Shown piece after piece: positions 8,815-16,226 of a stretch of 64,000 nt of DNA. The translations under genes and the position numbers were made by a program. The stretch is taken from positions 22,251-86,250 of the forward strand of contig DDGC01000014.1 in the NCBI GenBank assembly GCA_002337455.1, written 5' to 3'. Positions within the stretch are counted from its first letter, which is position 1; every line of letters starts with the position of its first letter. This stretch comes from Rhizobiales bacterium UBA1912. Its GTDB lineage: Bacteria; Pseudomonadota; Alphaproteobacteria; Rhizobiales; Devosiaceae. The notes beneath the pieces are model-generated. The model was given only the letters and a program-made list of their open reading frames with translations. It had not been told where the DNA came from and did not search any database.

Positions 8815-9588
8815 TTATTCCTGCCGCCCCGCCCAGCTGCGCATTGCGGTTGCCAGGTACTCTGCAAACCCGGTCTCGATGCTCTCGTAGCGCGCAACGA
8901 AATCGGGGTGGGCCAGATAGACATCGGCGAGCCCGGCATAGGCCGAAACCGGAGCCGAGCGGCCCCAACGTGCCTGCACCCAGTCCCGATGGCGGGCGAT
9001 CATTGGATCGAGGGCGTGCGATTGCGGCGGGATACCCTTGCGCAATCCCTCGGCAATACCCTCTTCGATGGATTTGAGCTCATCCATCATCGCCCGGCGT
9101 TCGTCTTCTGAAAGCCCATCCATCTTGCCCCGCGACGCGTCGATCTCAGGCTTGATTTCCGGCCCATATTTCTCTTCGAGCCAGGCCTCATATTGGGCCT
9201 GCTTTTGGGAATCGATGACCCCTGAATACAAATCGGCATCCTTCATGGCGCGATCTCCTTTGAGTTCGGCGATCGTGCGGTCGATCGTCCTGAGCATGGA
9301 GGCGAGGCGGTCTGCCTGTTCGGCCACCCTGGTGCGCTGGCTTTCCAGCGCCGTCAGGCGATCGAACCCCGGATCGTCGAGGATCGCCCCGATCTCGGCG
9401 AGGGGAATGTCCAACGCGCGATGGATCAGGATCTGCTGCAGGCGCAGCAATTCCTCGCGACCGTAATAGCGATAGCCGTTCTCGCCGGTATGGGCAGGCT
9501 TGAGCAGGCCGATCTGGTCATAATGATGCAGCGCACGGATCGAAATCCGGGCCATCTGCGCCACTTGCTTGACTGTGTATCGTGCCAT
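8815..9588 (-). CDS. MerR family regulator with TipAS ligand-binding domain
   Basis: A 257-residue transcription regulator. Residues 1-70 are a MerR winged helix (TVKQVAQMARISIRALHHYD, then NGYRYYG). A coiled coil occupies about 75-110 (LTALESQRTRVAEQADRL), and a C-terminal TipAS domain (about 130-250) ends it, a globin-like fold that traps bulky hydrophobic ligands, including thiopeptide antibiotics in Streptomyces TipA. The start is supported by GGAAAGAG before the ATG. Its own promoter carries the 19-bp spacer diagnostic for MerR-type control, so autoregulation is expected. No obvious export gene neighbours it. Confidence 0.9.
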   Translation of the reverse strand: MARYTVKQVAQMARISIRALHHYDQIGLLKPAHTGENGYRYYGREELLRLQQILIHRALDIPLAEIGAILDDPGFDRLTALESQRTRVAEQADRLASMLRTIDRTIAELKGDRAMKDADLYSGVIDSQKQAQYEAWLEEKYGPEIKPEIDASRGKMDGLSEDERRAMMDELKSIEEGIAEGLRKGIPPQSHALDPMIARHRDWVQARWGRSAPVSAYAGLADVYLAHPDFVARYESIETGFAEYLATAMRSWAGRQE

Positions 9589-9619
9589 GTTCTCTTTCCC
9601 GCGCCATCCGCAGGACGAT

Positions 9620-9650
9620 GGAATAGTCCCTCACGCAACGTCAGGGTCAA
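9620..9650 (-). promoter_or_regulatory. MerR-type promoter with 19-bp spacer
   Basis: On the minus strand, TTGACC (-35, plus-strand 9645-9650) and TATTCC (-10, 9620-9625) are separated by exactly 19 bp instead of 17. The spacer region contains the dyad CCCTnACG-TTG-CGTnAGGG. Overlong spacer plus central dyad is the known signature of promoters twisted open by MerR-family proteins. It sits 31 bases before the start of the TipAS-type MerR gene. Confidence 0.75.
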
Positions 9651-9810
9651 CCGCTCCGGACAAAAAATTTCCCTGCAATTTTATCTTTCCCGGAAGCCGC
9701 CAGTTCACCGCGTTTTCAATCCGCCCCTCGATGACGCCAGTTGTTTACCGTCTGACCGCGCCGGGGGTGTAGCTTTGCCGCATAAGAGTTTTCCAGAATG
9801 GGAAATAGCC

Positions 9811-10122
9811 ATGAAAATGCTGACCCGAAACGAACTGGCGCTCATGCTGGTCTGGGCGTTCCGCGAACAGAACGTGGAATCCGCATCCAACCCGCACGTC
9901 GATGCGCTCACGCTCTATTGCAACGTCATGGCCCTCCCCGTCGCCGAGGCGGCAACGGTGATCTCCCACGCCCGTTCGGGCAATGTTTCCCCATCCGATC
10001 CCGTCGCCCTGGCCCGCTGGACCCGGGCGTTGATGCTGCTGCGTGAAATGCTTGCCCAGCCCATGTGCACGCTCTCGATAACCGAACCCGAAGCCATGAT
10101 CCAGTCAGGCGTCGCGGCTTAA
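9811..10122 (+). CDS. Small protein of unknown function
   Basis: A 103-residue soluble, mostly helical protein beginning MKMLTRNELALMLVWAFREQ. I do not recognise a family. It contains no membrane segment, signal peptide or cysteine cluster beyond two cysteines. The start was placed at the ATG at 9811; the binding site is poor (GGGA at -13). The gene stands alone between the MerR promoter region and a 302-base gap. Codon use resembles that of its neighbours, which supports its being real. Confidence 0.6.
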   Translation: MKMLTRNELALMLVWAFREQNVESASNPHVDALTLYCNVMALPVAEAATVISHARSGNVSPSDPVALARWTRALMLLREMLAQPMCTLSITEPEAMIQSGVAA

Positions 10123-10424
10123 CCAGTAAGGCAATCCGGGCGACCCTCTGCCCAGATTGGTTCGCTATTGAGCACCAGTTTTCCCGCCTAGCCGGTATTT
10201 CCATCCCATTTCGTGATCGAAGTTCCGCCACAGTCCGACCGTTCGGACACAAAATATCCCCATAAACTCCGTCACATGGCCTCATCGGGGTCCCAACCTC
10301 GCCACCGGCCACGCTCACGATGTGTTCACGGTTTCGCGATCAGCGGAGCCGGCGTTCGGCATCGCCGCCGATCGATCTTGAATGAATGGTACGGCATGTA
10401 CCGCCCAACGTGGAGCACAACCCC
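10123..10424. other. 302-base intergenic gap with two small dyads
   Basis: No gene is evident. Two inverted repeats stand out: GTCCGA-ccgt-TCGGAC at 10233-10248, and GGTAC-ggcat-GTACC at 10388-10402, the latter 22 bases before the EF-hand start and therefore in its promoter or leader. Either could be an operator, but both are short. Confidence 0.4.
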
Positions 10425-10700
10425 ATGAACAAGACCGTTCTTTCCCTCGCCGCGATTATTGGCCTTTCCGTTACCGGCGGCGCGTTCGCCCAGGCTCTCG
10501 ATTTCAACGCGCTGGATGCCAACGCTGACGGCGTTGTCAGCATGGAAGAGCTGCAGACGGCAATTCCCGACCTGACGCCGGAAAGCTTTGCGATGCTCGA
10601 CACAGACACCGACGGTTCGCTGTCGGCCGAAGAATTTGCCGCCCTGATGCCGGCAACCGAAGCGCCGGCCAACACCATGGAAGCCCCTGCGGCCCAGTAA
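10425..10700 (+). CDS. Exported EF-hand calcium-binding protein
   Basis: A 91-residue protein with a signal peptide (MNKTVLSLAAIIGLSVTGG..., cleavage after GAFAQ). The mature part has two EF-hand loops: DANADGVVSMEE at about 29-40 and DTDTDGSLSAEE at about 57-68, each with Asp/Asn at positions 1, 3 and 5 and Glu at 12, so both can bind calcium. The C terminus is an Ala/Pro/Glu tail. Start chosen at 10425 for the GGAG nine bases upstream and the clean signal peptide. Likely periplasmic; the partner is unknown. Confidence 0.85.
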   Translation: MNKTVLSLAAIIGLSVTGGAFAQALDFNALDANADGVVSMEELQTAIPDLTPESFAMLDTDTDGSLSAEEFAALMPATEAPANTMEAPAAQ

Positions 10701-10752
10701 GCGAACAAGACATCTGAGGCGCTTCCCCGGCCCCTCCTCCCGGTCGGCCGTT

Positions 10753-10775
10753 CCGCTCTCGCGGAGCGGTCGATT
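10753..10775 (+). terminator. Terminator-like hairpin after the EF-hand gene
   Basis: CCGCTC-tcgcg-GAGCGG followed by TCGATTTTG, 52 bases beyond the stop. The stem is short (6 bp), so this is a moderate call. Confidence 0.5.
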
Positions 10776-10817
10776 TTGTGCCAGCGTCGCGCCAGACACT
10801 ATCCGAGAGAAATACTC

Positions 10818-11241
10818 ATGCGACGCCACCTCATCCCATTTTTCGCCCTGGCACTCACCGCAGCATTGGCCGCATGTTCCGAAAGCGAAGCGCCCCAGAC
10901 CGGCGCGGACGCCAGTGATTCCGAAGCGGTGACCGGATCTTCCCCCGAACCCGCGCCATTCTATGTCGGCCAATGGGCTGCCGATCCGGTGTGGTGTACC
11001 GACCAGTCCGAAGGTTTCCCGATCACCATCACAGCGGCACAATTCGAGGGCCGGGAAAACATCTGCGAGATGGCGGCAATCGAGGCCACCCCCCGAGGGC
11101 GGCGCGACGGCGCAACTGACTTGTCAGTCCGAAGGCGAAACAATCGAGGAACCGATCACTTTCGCCCAGGCCGGCGCACAGATCGCCATCGTCTGGCCAG
11201 ACCGCGGCACCGAGGCAACGCTGTTTTCGCGCTGTGAATGA
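10818..11241 (+). pseudogene. Frameshifted putative lipoprotein gene
   Basis: The ATG at 10818 starts a lipoprotein signal (MRRHLIPFFALALTAALAAC, lipobox LAAC). The reading frame gives about 90 credible residues (... VGQWAADPVWC ..., NICEMAAIEATP) and then turns into low-quality Arg-rich sequence at a run of six C at 11089-11094. Removing one C restores a continuous sensible protein: PEGGATAQLTCQSEG ... IVWPDRGTEATLFSRCE, ending at TGA 11239-11241. The repaired protein is about 140 residues with paired cysteines, suggesting a small periplasmic lipoprotein. The lesion may be a real mutation or a base-calling error in the homopolymer. Family not recognised. Confidence 0.65.
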
Positions 11242-11429
11242 CCTTAAGGAAAACCCAAGCGAGGACGACCTCGCAGAAGCGCTCAGGGCTTTGGATTCGA
11301 CAATCGCCAAGTGCCGGAAAGCCCTGCCCAAGCTTAAGCCGGGCACAGCCTCGCACACTCTGCTGACACGCAGGATCAAAGGCGCTGGACATCGCGACGG
11401 CACTCTTACGGCGGGAACTCGCCCTCTGA
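11234..11429 (+). pseudogene. Frameshifted small helical protein
   Basis: Starting at GTG 11234 the frame reads NDLKENPSEDDLAEALRALD followed by STIAKCRKALPKLKPGT, then a credible LLTRRIK. After the AAA at 11378-11380 the frame loses its character, but omission of one A gives KALDIATALLRRELAL and a TGA at 11427-11429, a typical amphipathic end for a 64-residue protein. The start overlaps the preceding lipoprotein stop. This is the second single-base lesion within 300 bases, again at a homopolymer. Function unknown. Confidence 0.5.
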
Positions 11430-11531
11430 CGCCTATTTTGGCGTCCACCGGAGATGCGATAAATCTTGCGTTGAGGGGCACCCTGCTCTAACAGTTCGCC
11501 TCCCTTCGATCTTCGCCGATTGAAGGCTTGG

Positions 11532-11573
11532 CCCGGTCGGAGATTCCACCTCCTGGCCGGGTCATTTATTTTT
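11532..11573 (+). terminator. Terminator-like hairpin
   Basis: Imperfect stem built from CCCGG / CCGGG and GGAG / CTCC, followed by TCATTTATTTTT. It closes the small-gene block before the basic protein gene. Confidence 0.5.
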
Positions 11574-11598
11574 CGGTGACAGTGCAAAAGAGCGCCAA

Positions 11599-11724
11599 AT
11601 GAACTTCAAGCTTCCAGATCATGCCGACCGCCGCAAAACGTCGGCCGACGCCAAGCGGGCCTTGCTGGAAAAACTCCAGAAGGGCGGTAAGACGGCCCCC
11701 GCCGATAAAAAGAGCGCCAAATAG
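11599..11724 (+). CDS. Short basic protein, DUF6481-like
   Basis: A 41-residue protein, MNFKLPDHADRRKTSADAKR followed by ALLEKLQKGGK and a Lys/Ala tail. The pattern of an N-terminal aromatic stretch, 'ADAK.ALLEK' and a short charged end resembles the small DUF6481 proteins of alphaproteobacteria, from memory and without a search. It is strongly basic and presumably cytoplasmic; some such proteins are nucleic-acid associated, which is only inference here. A 15-base word, AAAAGAGCGCCAAAT, occurs just across its start and again across its stop. Confidence 0.55.
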   Translation: MNFKLPDHADRRKTSADAKRALLEKLQKGGKTAPADKKSAK

Positions 11725-11754
11725 TCTGCTCGCAGATTTCCCGTTCAGCAATAA

Positions 11755-11840
11755 TGGTGCGGGCGGCGGGACTCGAACCCGCACGGAGATACCTCCTCAG
11801 GATTTTAAGTCCTGTGTGTCTACCATTCCACCACGCCCGC
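11755..11840 (-). tRNA. tRNA-Leu (UAA anticodon), CCA encoded
   Basis: Read on the minus strand, the acceptor arm GCGGGCG pairs with CGCCCGC, followed by discriminator A and an encoded CCA (11755-11757). The anticodon stem-loop has loop CTTAAAA, with anticodon TAA at plus-strand 11805-11807. A long variable arm (class II tRNA) and T arm GCGGGTTCGAGTCCCGC complete the cloverleaf. No integrase gene or duplicated 3' end is seen nearby, so it is not acting as an attachment site in this window. Confidence 0.97.
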
Positions 11841-11854
11841 ACGGCGCGATCGGC

Positions 11855-12133
11855 CTATTCTCCTTTATAGCCGACCTCTATCCGATCCAACTCCCCCGGC
11901 TTCATTGTATCGAGCCATCTGAGAAAGTCCGGAACGTCCTTAAAGCCCGCACGGCGGGCGTCCGCATCGGTAACATCTTCAGCCTTTATCGGCGTGACGG
12001 CCCCGATCTGCAAGACACCGACCTTTGTCTTGAGCGTCCCGCCAGCCTTGATCGTCCGCCGCCGCCAGCGGCGGAACTGGAGTGTGATTTCCCCCGATTT
12101 AATCTTCTCGAGAACCTCGAGCTTGATCAGCAT
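11855..12133 (-). CDS. ASCH/PUA-like domain protein
   Basis: A 92-residue protein with LQFRRWRRRTIKAGGTLKTK and VGVLQIGAV, then DADARRAGF, the layout of small ASCH-domain proteins, a PUA-like beta-barrel fold suggested to bind RNA. It is the last gene of a tightly packed minus-strand set: its ATG overlaps the stop of gpt as TGATG. Function in the cell is unproven; the RNA-binding role is a family-level inference. Confidence 0.75.
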   Translation of the reverse strand: MLIKLEVLEKIKSGEITLQFRRWRRRTIKAGGTLKTKVGVLQIGAVTPIKAEDVTDADARRAGFKDVPDFLRWLDTMKPGELDRIEVGYKGE

Positions 12134-12627
12134 CAGTCAGTGCCGCCAGCAATCGGGGCCGCATAGGTGAAATCCAGGTCCCAGGGGAAGAATATCCATG
12201 TGTCCTGGCTGACTTCGGTAATGAAGCTGTCGACCATTTCGCGGCCCTGCGGTTTGGCATAAACGGTGGCGAAATGGGCGTTGGGCAGCATGTCGCGCAC
12301 CGCGCGGGCCGTCGCGCCCGTGTCGACGAGATCGTCGACGATCAGCAGCTTTTCGCCCGATGCATCGGCAGCGATCAGATCGGAATTGATCGCCTTGAGC
12401 ACCGTGATCTTGCCCTGGCTCTGGTGGTCGTAGGATTTGACCGACACGCTTTCGATAACCCGGATATTGAGTTCGCGCGCGATGATCGCCGCGGGCACCA
12501 GCCCGCCGCGTGTGATCGCGACGATGGAATGGAACGGCCCCTCGCTGGTCAACCGCCACGCAAGCGCACGGGAATCGCGATGAAACTGATCCCAGGAGAC
12601 CGGGAAGGATTTGTTCTGCGGGTTCAT
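12133..12627 (-). CDS. gpt: Xanthine phosphoribosyltransferase
   Basis: A 164-residue type I phosphoribosyltransferase that makes XMP (and GMP) from xanthine (guanine) and PRPP. Visible motifs are AITRGGLVPAAIIARELNIR near residues 38-57 and the PRPP loop LLIVDDLVDTGATARAVRDM near 94-113. The Trp/Phe-rich end (WIFFPWDLDF) is typical of Gpt. The gene lies between the molybdopterin-binding gene, overlapping it by ATGA, and the ASCH gene, so all three are probably co-translated. Confidence 0.94.
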   Translation of the reverse strand: MNPQNKSFPVSWDQFHRDSRALAWRLTSEGPFHSIVAITRGGLVPAAIIARELNIRVIESVSVKSYDHQSQGKITVLKAINSDLIAADASGEKLLIVDDLVDTGATARAVRDMLPNAHFATVYAKPQGREMVDSFITEVSQDTWIFFPWDLDFTYAAPIAGGTD

Positions 12628-13397
12628 GCGTAAGGTTCCTTGGGCAAAACGATGTTCTTTTCGGCGTGAAGACGGTCGACCAGCGCCTGAACTTCGGCTG
12701 TCGCCTGTTCGAGCCGTTCAATATCGTGGCTGCGCAAGACGAGATAGGTCATCACATGGGTATTCCCCATCTGCGGATAGGATCCGATCTTGACGTCGTC
12801 ATAGCGCGACTGGATTTCGCCCAGCGGGTCGCCAACGGCGCCCTCTCCCACGGCAGCGGGCACCGTCCGGCTTTCCACCTTGCGGCCACCCTCAAGCGTC
12901 GGCGCAATGGATTCGAGCATGGCCTGCATGATTTTGGGCACGCCCGCCATCACATGCACGTTGCCTATACGGAAACCCGGAGCGGCCGAAACCGCATTGA
13001 CGATCAGATCGGCCCCCTCGGGGATGCGCGCCATCCGCATCCGGGCCGGCGTCGCCGGCGTACCGCTTTCAGCCCAGCGCGCTTCGAGCATGGCCCGCGC
13101 TTGCTCGTTGATCGGCAAGTCAACGCCGAACGCCTTGGCTATGGCATCTGCGGTGATGTCGTCATGGGTCGGCCCGATCCCGCCGGTGGTAAAGACATAT
13201 GTCGAGCGCGCGCGCAGCGCGTTGACCGCTTCGATGATCGCATCGGTATCGTCCGAAACGATCCGCACTTCACGCAACTCGATCCCCAGATCGGTGCAGA
13301 ATTGTGCAGTCGTGGCGATATTGACGTCCCTGGTCCGCCCCGAAAGGATTTCATCCCCGATGACGATGAGACCGGCTGTAACGACAGATGAGGACAT
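12624..13397 (-). CDS. Molybdopterin-binding (MoaB/CinA-N type) protein
   Basis: A 257-residue protein matching the N-terminal domain of CinA and the MoaB/MogA fold: VIGDEILSGRTRDVNIATTA near residues 12-31 and TTGGIGPTHDDITADAIAKA near 70-89, the MPT-binding signature. No C-terminal CinA deamidase is attached. The role is unsettled: such stand-alone proteins are annotated as competence/damage or molybdopterin binding. The ATG at 13397 is preferred over a TTG seven codons upstream because AGGCGG lies at a usable distance. First gene of the set with gpt. Confidence 0.85.
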   Translation of the reverse strand: MSSSVVTAGLIVIGDEILSGRTRDVNIATTAQFCTDLGIELREVRIVSDDTDAIIEAVNALRARSTYVFTTGGIGPTHDDITADAIAKAFGVDLPINEQARAMLEARWAESGTPATPARMRMARIPEGADLIVNAVSAAPGFRIGNVHVMAGVPKIMQAMLESIAPTLEGGRKVESRTVPAAVGEGAVGDPLGEIQSRYDDVKIGSYPQMGNTHVMTYLVLRSHDIERLEQATAEVQALVDRLHAEKNIVLPKEPYA

Positions 13398-13565
13398 TGG
13401 GCCGCCTGAAAAAACCAAGCGCCATGGATGCCCTCACCGCCTAAAAAAATCAAGCGCAACACAAATCCTGCGCCCTTCATCCCCAACACTCTGGCGCCTT
13501 TGCTTGCGATTGGATCGATTCTCGGGCAATCGGGGATATGTCGGCAGGAACGCACGGAGCCCTCA

Positions 13566-13913
13566 ATGACCCGAGACACGCTTTTTCTTCTCCGGCCCGG
13601 CTTTGACGATCCCGCCTATCCAGGCCAGCGGTTTTACTGCTGGCACTGTGCGCTGCTCGAAGGCGTGCTGGCATCGTTTCCCGATCTGGCAGAAAACCTC
13701 GATGTCGAACGCGTCGAATGGCCCAGGCCGCGTCATCCGGTAATTGCGGCGGTTGGCGAAGCAAACCAGTCCCTGCCGCTGCTCGTACTGGGCCATGGCG
13801 AGACCTCGGAGCGCCAGTCCGGCATATTTAACGGGCAGGCGTTCATCAACGACAAGGACCAGATATTGGCCGCGTTGTCCGAACGCCATGGCTTCCCCAA
13901 CCCTCACCCGTGA
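13566..13913 (+). CDS. DUF3088 family protein
   Basis: A 115-residue protein (MTRDTLFLLRPGFDDPAYPG, then FYCWHCALLEGVL) with the glutaredoxin-like N terminus of the DUF3088 family. The CWHC motif looks like a thioredoxin-fold active site, and LPLLVLGHG corresponds to the cis-Pro region. Redox activity is inference; no function has been shown to my knowledge. GGAG precedes the ATG. The next gene, sfsA, begins 13 bases after its stop. Confidence 0.8.
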   Translation: MTRDTLFLLRPGFDDPAYPGQRFYCWHCALLEGVLASFPDLAENLDVERVEWPRPRHPVIAAVGEANQSLPLLVLGHGETSERQSGIFNGQAFINDKDQILAALSERHGFPNPHP

Positions 13914-13926
13914 CACTGTTTTTCCC

Positions 13927-14628
13927 ATGCGTTTCCCCTCCCCCCTCGTTCGCGGCACACTCATAAGGCGTTACAAGCGCTTTCTGGCCGATGTGACTCT
14001 GGAAACAGGGGAAATCCTGACCGCTCATTGCGCAAATCCCGGCGCGATGACCGGGCTGGCCATGCCCGGCCTGCCCGTCTGGCTGTCGAAATCGGACGAT
14101 CCCAAACGCAAGCTCGCCTATTCGCTCGAACTGGTCGAACTGCCGTCCGGCATCGTGGGCATCAATACCGCCCACCCCAACCGAATCGTTGGCGAAGCCT
14201 TGCGCGCCGGCGCCATTCCCGAGCTGGCCGCCTATGACAACGTTCGCCCCGAAGTCAGATACGCCGAAAAGAGCCGCGTCGATTTCCTCCTGACCGCCGA
14301 CGGGCTCCCCGACTGCTATCTCGAGGTCAAGAACGTCCATCTGGTGCGCGCGGCGGGGTTGGCCGAGTTTCCAGATTCAGTGACCACGCGCGGCGCCCGC
14401 CATCTGGCGGACCTGGCACGCATGGTGACCGAAGGACATCGGGCGGCAATGCTCTACCTCGTCCAGCGCGGCGATTGCTCCCAATTCACCCTCGCCGCCG
14501 ATATCGACAAGGCCTATGCCAGAGCGTTTGGAGATGCCCGTTCGGCGGGGGTTGAGGCCCTGTGCTACGCAACCAACATAACATCGGAAGCGATCACCCT
14601 CGCAGACCCCCTTCCCATACGAGAGTGA
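13927..14628 (+). CDS. sfsA: SfsA family DNA-binding/nuclease-like protein
   Basis: A 233-residue protein of the sugar fermentation stimulation family. Diagnostic stretches are RRYKRFLADV, HCANPGAMTG, the PD-(D/E)xK-like core SRVDFLLTADGLPDCYLEVK and the conserved FPDSVTTRGARHL. In E. coli SfsA was described as a regulator of maltose genes; the fold is nuclease-like. The start at 13927 was selected because homologs begin with this RFPSPL segment; the frame is open further upstream, but there it overlaps the DUF3088 gene and lacks family character. Confidence 0.92.
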   Translation: MRFPSPLVRGTLIRRYKRFLADVTLETGEILTAHCANPGAMTGLAMPGLPVWLSKSDDPKRKLAYSLELVELPSGIVGINTAHPNRIVGEALRAGAIPELAAYDNVRPEVRYAEKSRVDFLLTADGLPDCYLEVKNVHLVRAAGLAEFPDSVTTRGARHLADLARMVTEGHRAAMLYLVQRGDCSQFTLAADIDKAYARAFGDARSAGVEALCYATNITSEAITLADPLPIRE

Positions 14629-14661
14629 GCCGATTACCTTTGCCTCCAACAGGAGACGACA

Positions 14662-15498
14662 ATGACCACCTACGTCGAAGCGGCGGCCAAGAAAAAGCGC
14701 ATGCCCGGTGTCATCCCGCTGCACGGCGATGAAGGTTTCGCCGGTATGCACAAGGCGGGCGCATTGACCGCCGAAGTGCTCGATCTCATGGTGCCCATGG
14801 TCGAACCGGGCGTTCCCACCGCCAAACTCGACCGCTTCGTTTACGAATTTGCCCGCGACAACGGCGCCACCCCGGCAACGCTCAATTACCGCGGCTACCG
14901 CTACTCCACCTGCACTTCGATCAATCACGTCGTTTGCCACGGCATGCCCGGCGAAAAGCCGCTGCGTGAGGGCGATATCGTCAACATCGACGTCACCCTG
15001 ATCGTCGATGGCTGGCACGGCGATTCGAGCCGCATGTATCCGGTGGGCGACATTTCGCGCAAGGCCGAGCGGCTCATCGAGATCACCTATGAAAGCCTGC
15101 GGCTGGGCATCGCGGCTGCCATACCGGGCAACACCACCGGCGATATCGGCGCCGCCATCCAGCGCTATGCCGAAGGCGAACGCGCCAGCGTCGTGCGCGA
15201 TTTCGTAGGCCATGGGCTGGGCCGGCTGTTCCATGACGAGCCCAACGTCATGCATTTCGGCAATCCCGGAACGGGGGTCGAGCTCAAGCCCGGTATGATC
15301 TTCACCATCGAGCCTATGATCAACCTGGGCCGTCCGCAGGTCAAAATCCTCAACGATGGCTGGACCGCTGTCACCCGAGACCGCACCCTTTCGGCCCAGT
15401 GCGAACATTCGATCGGCATCACCGAAACCGGAAGCGAGATTTTCACGCTTTCGCCGCTCGGCCTGTTCAACCCTCTGGAGGCCCGCAACAGTCCATGA
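14662..15498 (+). CDS. map: Methionine aminopeptidase type I
   Basis: A 278-residue metalloprotease that removes N-terminal Met from nascent proteins. The metal ligands are visible in order: D in VNIDVTLIVDGWHGDSSR (two Asp), H in VGHGLGRLFHDEP, E in FTIEPMIN and E in QCEHSIGITETG. The substrate-loop motif NHVVCHGMPG is present. A good GGAGA site precedes the ATG. Its TGA overlaps the ATG of radC, indicating a coupled pair. Confidence 0.95.
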   Translation: MTTYVEAAAKKKRMPGVIPLHGDEGFAGMHKAGALTAEVLDLMVPMVEPGVPTAKLDRFVYEFARDNGATPATLNYRGYRYSTCTSINHVVCHGMPGEKPLREGDIVNIDVTLIVDGWHGDSSRMYPVGDISRKAERLIEITYESLRLGIAAAIPGNTTGDIGAAIQRYAEGERASVVRDFVGHGLGRLFHDEPNVMHFGNPGTGVELKPGMIFTIEPMINLGRPQVKILNDGWTAVTRDRTLSAQCEHSIGITETGSEIFTLSPLGLFNPLEARNSP

Positions 15499-16214
15499 CG
15501 TCGAAATCGGGGGCAAGCGACTTGAATGGATTGGCCGAAGCAGCGCCCGATTATCACGGGCACCGGGACCGGCTGCGCGAACGCTTCGTAAAAGGCGGCG
15601 CATCCGGGTTGCAGGACTATGAACTGCTCGAACTCTTGCTGTTCCGCATCCTGCCCCGCCGGGACACCAAGCCCATCGCCAAGGCCATGCTCAAACGCTT
15701 TGGCAGTTTTTCCGAGGCCATCGGGGCGCCTCCACACCTGCTCGAAGAAATCGACGGGCTTGGCCCTACAGCGATAACCGATCTCAAGGTTATCCTCGCT
15801 GCCGCTCAGCGCATCGGCAAGGATGCCGTCCACGACCGCCCGATCCTCGGTTCGTGGACCGAAGTCATCGATTACTGCAAGGCTTCGATGTCCTACGAAA
15901 CGGTCGAGCAGTTCCGCATTCTGTTTCTCGACAAAAAGAACAAGCTGATCGCCGACGAGGTGCAGCAGGTCGGGACAGTCGACCACACGCCGGTCTATCC
16001 GCGCGAAGTCATCAAGCGCACGCTGGAGCTTTCGGCAACCGCGCTGATTTTGGTCCACAACCATCCATCAGGCGATCCCGCACCATCATCGGCGGACGTC
16101 CAGATGACGCGCCAGATCGCCGATATCGCCAAGCCGCTGGGCATCACCGTGCACGATCACATCATCGTCGGCAAATCGACCCACACGTCGTTGCGCGGCA
16201 TGAAGCTGTTTTAA
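15495..16214 (+). CDS. radC: RadC/JAB domain protein
   Basis: A 239-residue RadC family protein. The N-terminal helix-hairpin-helix region (YELLELLLFRILPRRDTKPI ... LLEEIDGLGPTAI) precedes a JAMM/MPN domain with the metal motif HNHPSGDPAPSSAD near residues 185-200. Once linked to DNA repair, its biochemical role is now considered uncertain. ATG overlaps the map stop as ATGA. Chromosomal location next to map is common in Hyphomicrobiales. Confidence 0.93.
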   Translation: MTSKSGASDLNGLAEAAPDYHGHRDRLRERFVKGGASGLQDYELLELLLFRILPRRDTKPIAKAMLKRFGSFSEAIGAPPHLLEEIDGLGPTAITDLKVILAAAQRIGKDAVHDRPILGSWTEVIDYCKASMSYETVEQFRILFLDKKNKLIADEVQQVGTVDHTPVYPREVIKRTLELSATALILVHNHPSGDPAPSSADVQMTRQIADIAKPLGITVHDHIIVGKSTHTSLRGMKLF

Positions 16215-16226
16215 GGCCTCAGAGCG

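Noticed and set aside
11586..11722. 15-base word AAAAGAGCGCCAAAT flanking the short basic protein gene, considered as a mobile-element target duplication
   Set aside because: One copy spans the start and the other encodes the last codons (KSAK), there are no inverted ends and no transposase, so coincidence or local duplication is more likely.
11755..11840. tRNA-Leu as an integration site for a genomic island
   Set aside because: No integrase, no repeated tRNA 3' end and no change in gene character on either side; flanking genes are ordinary chromosomal genes.
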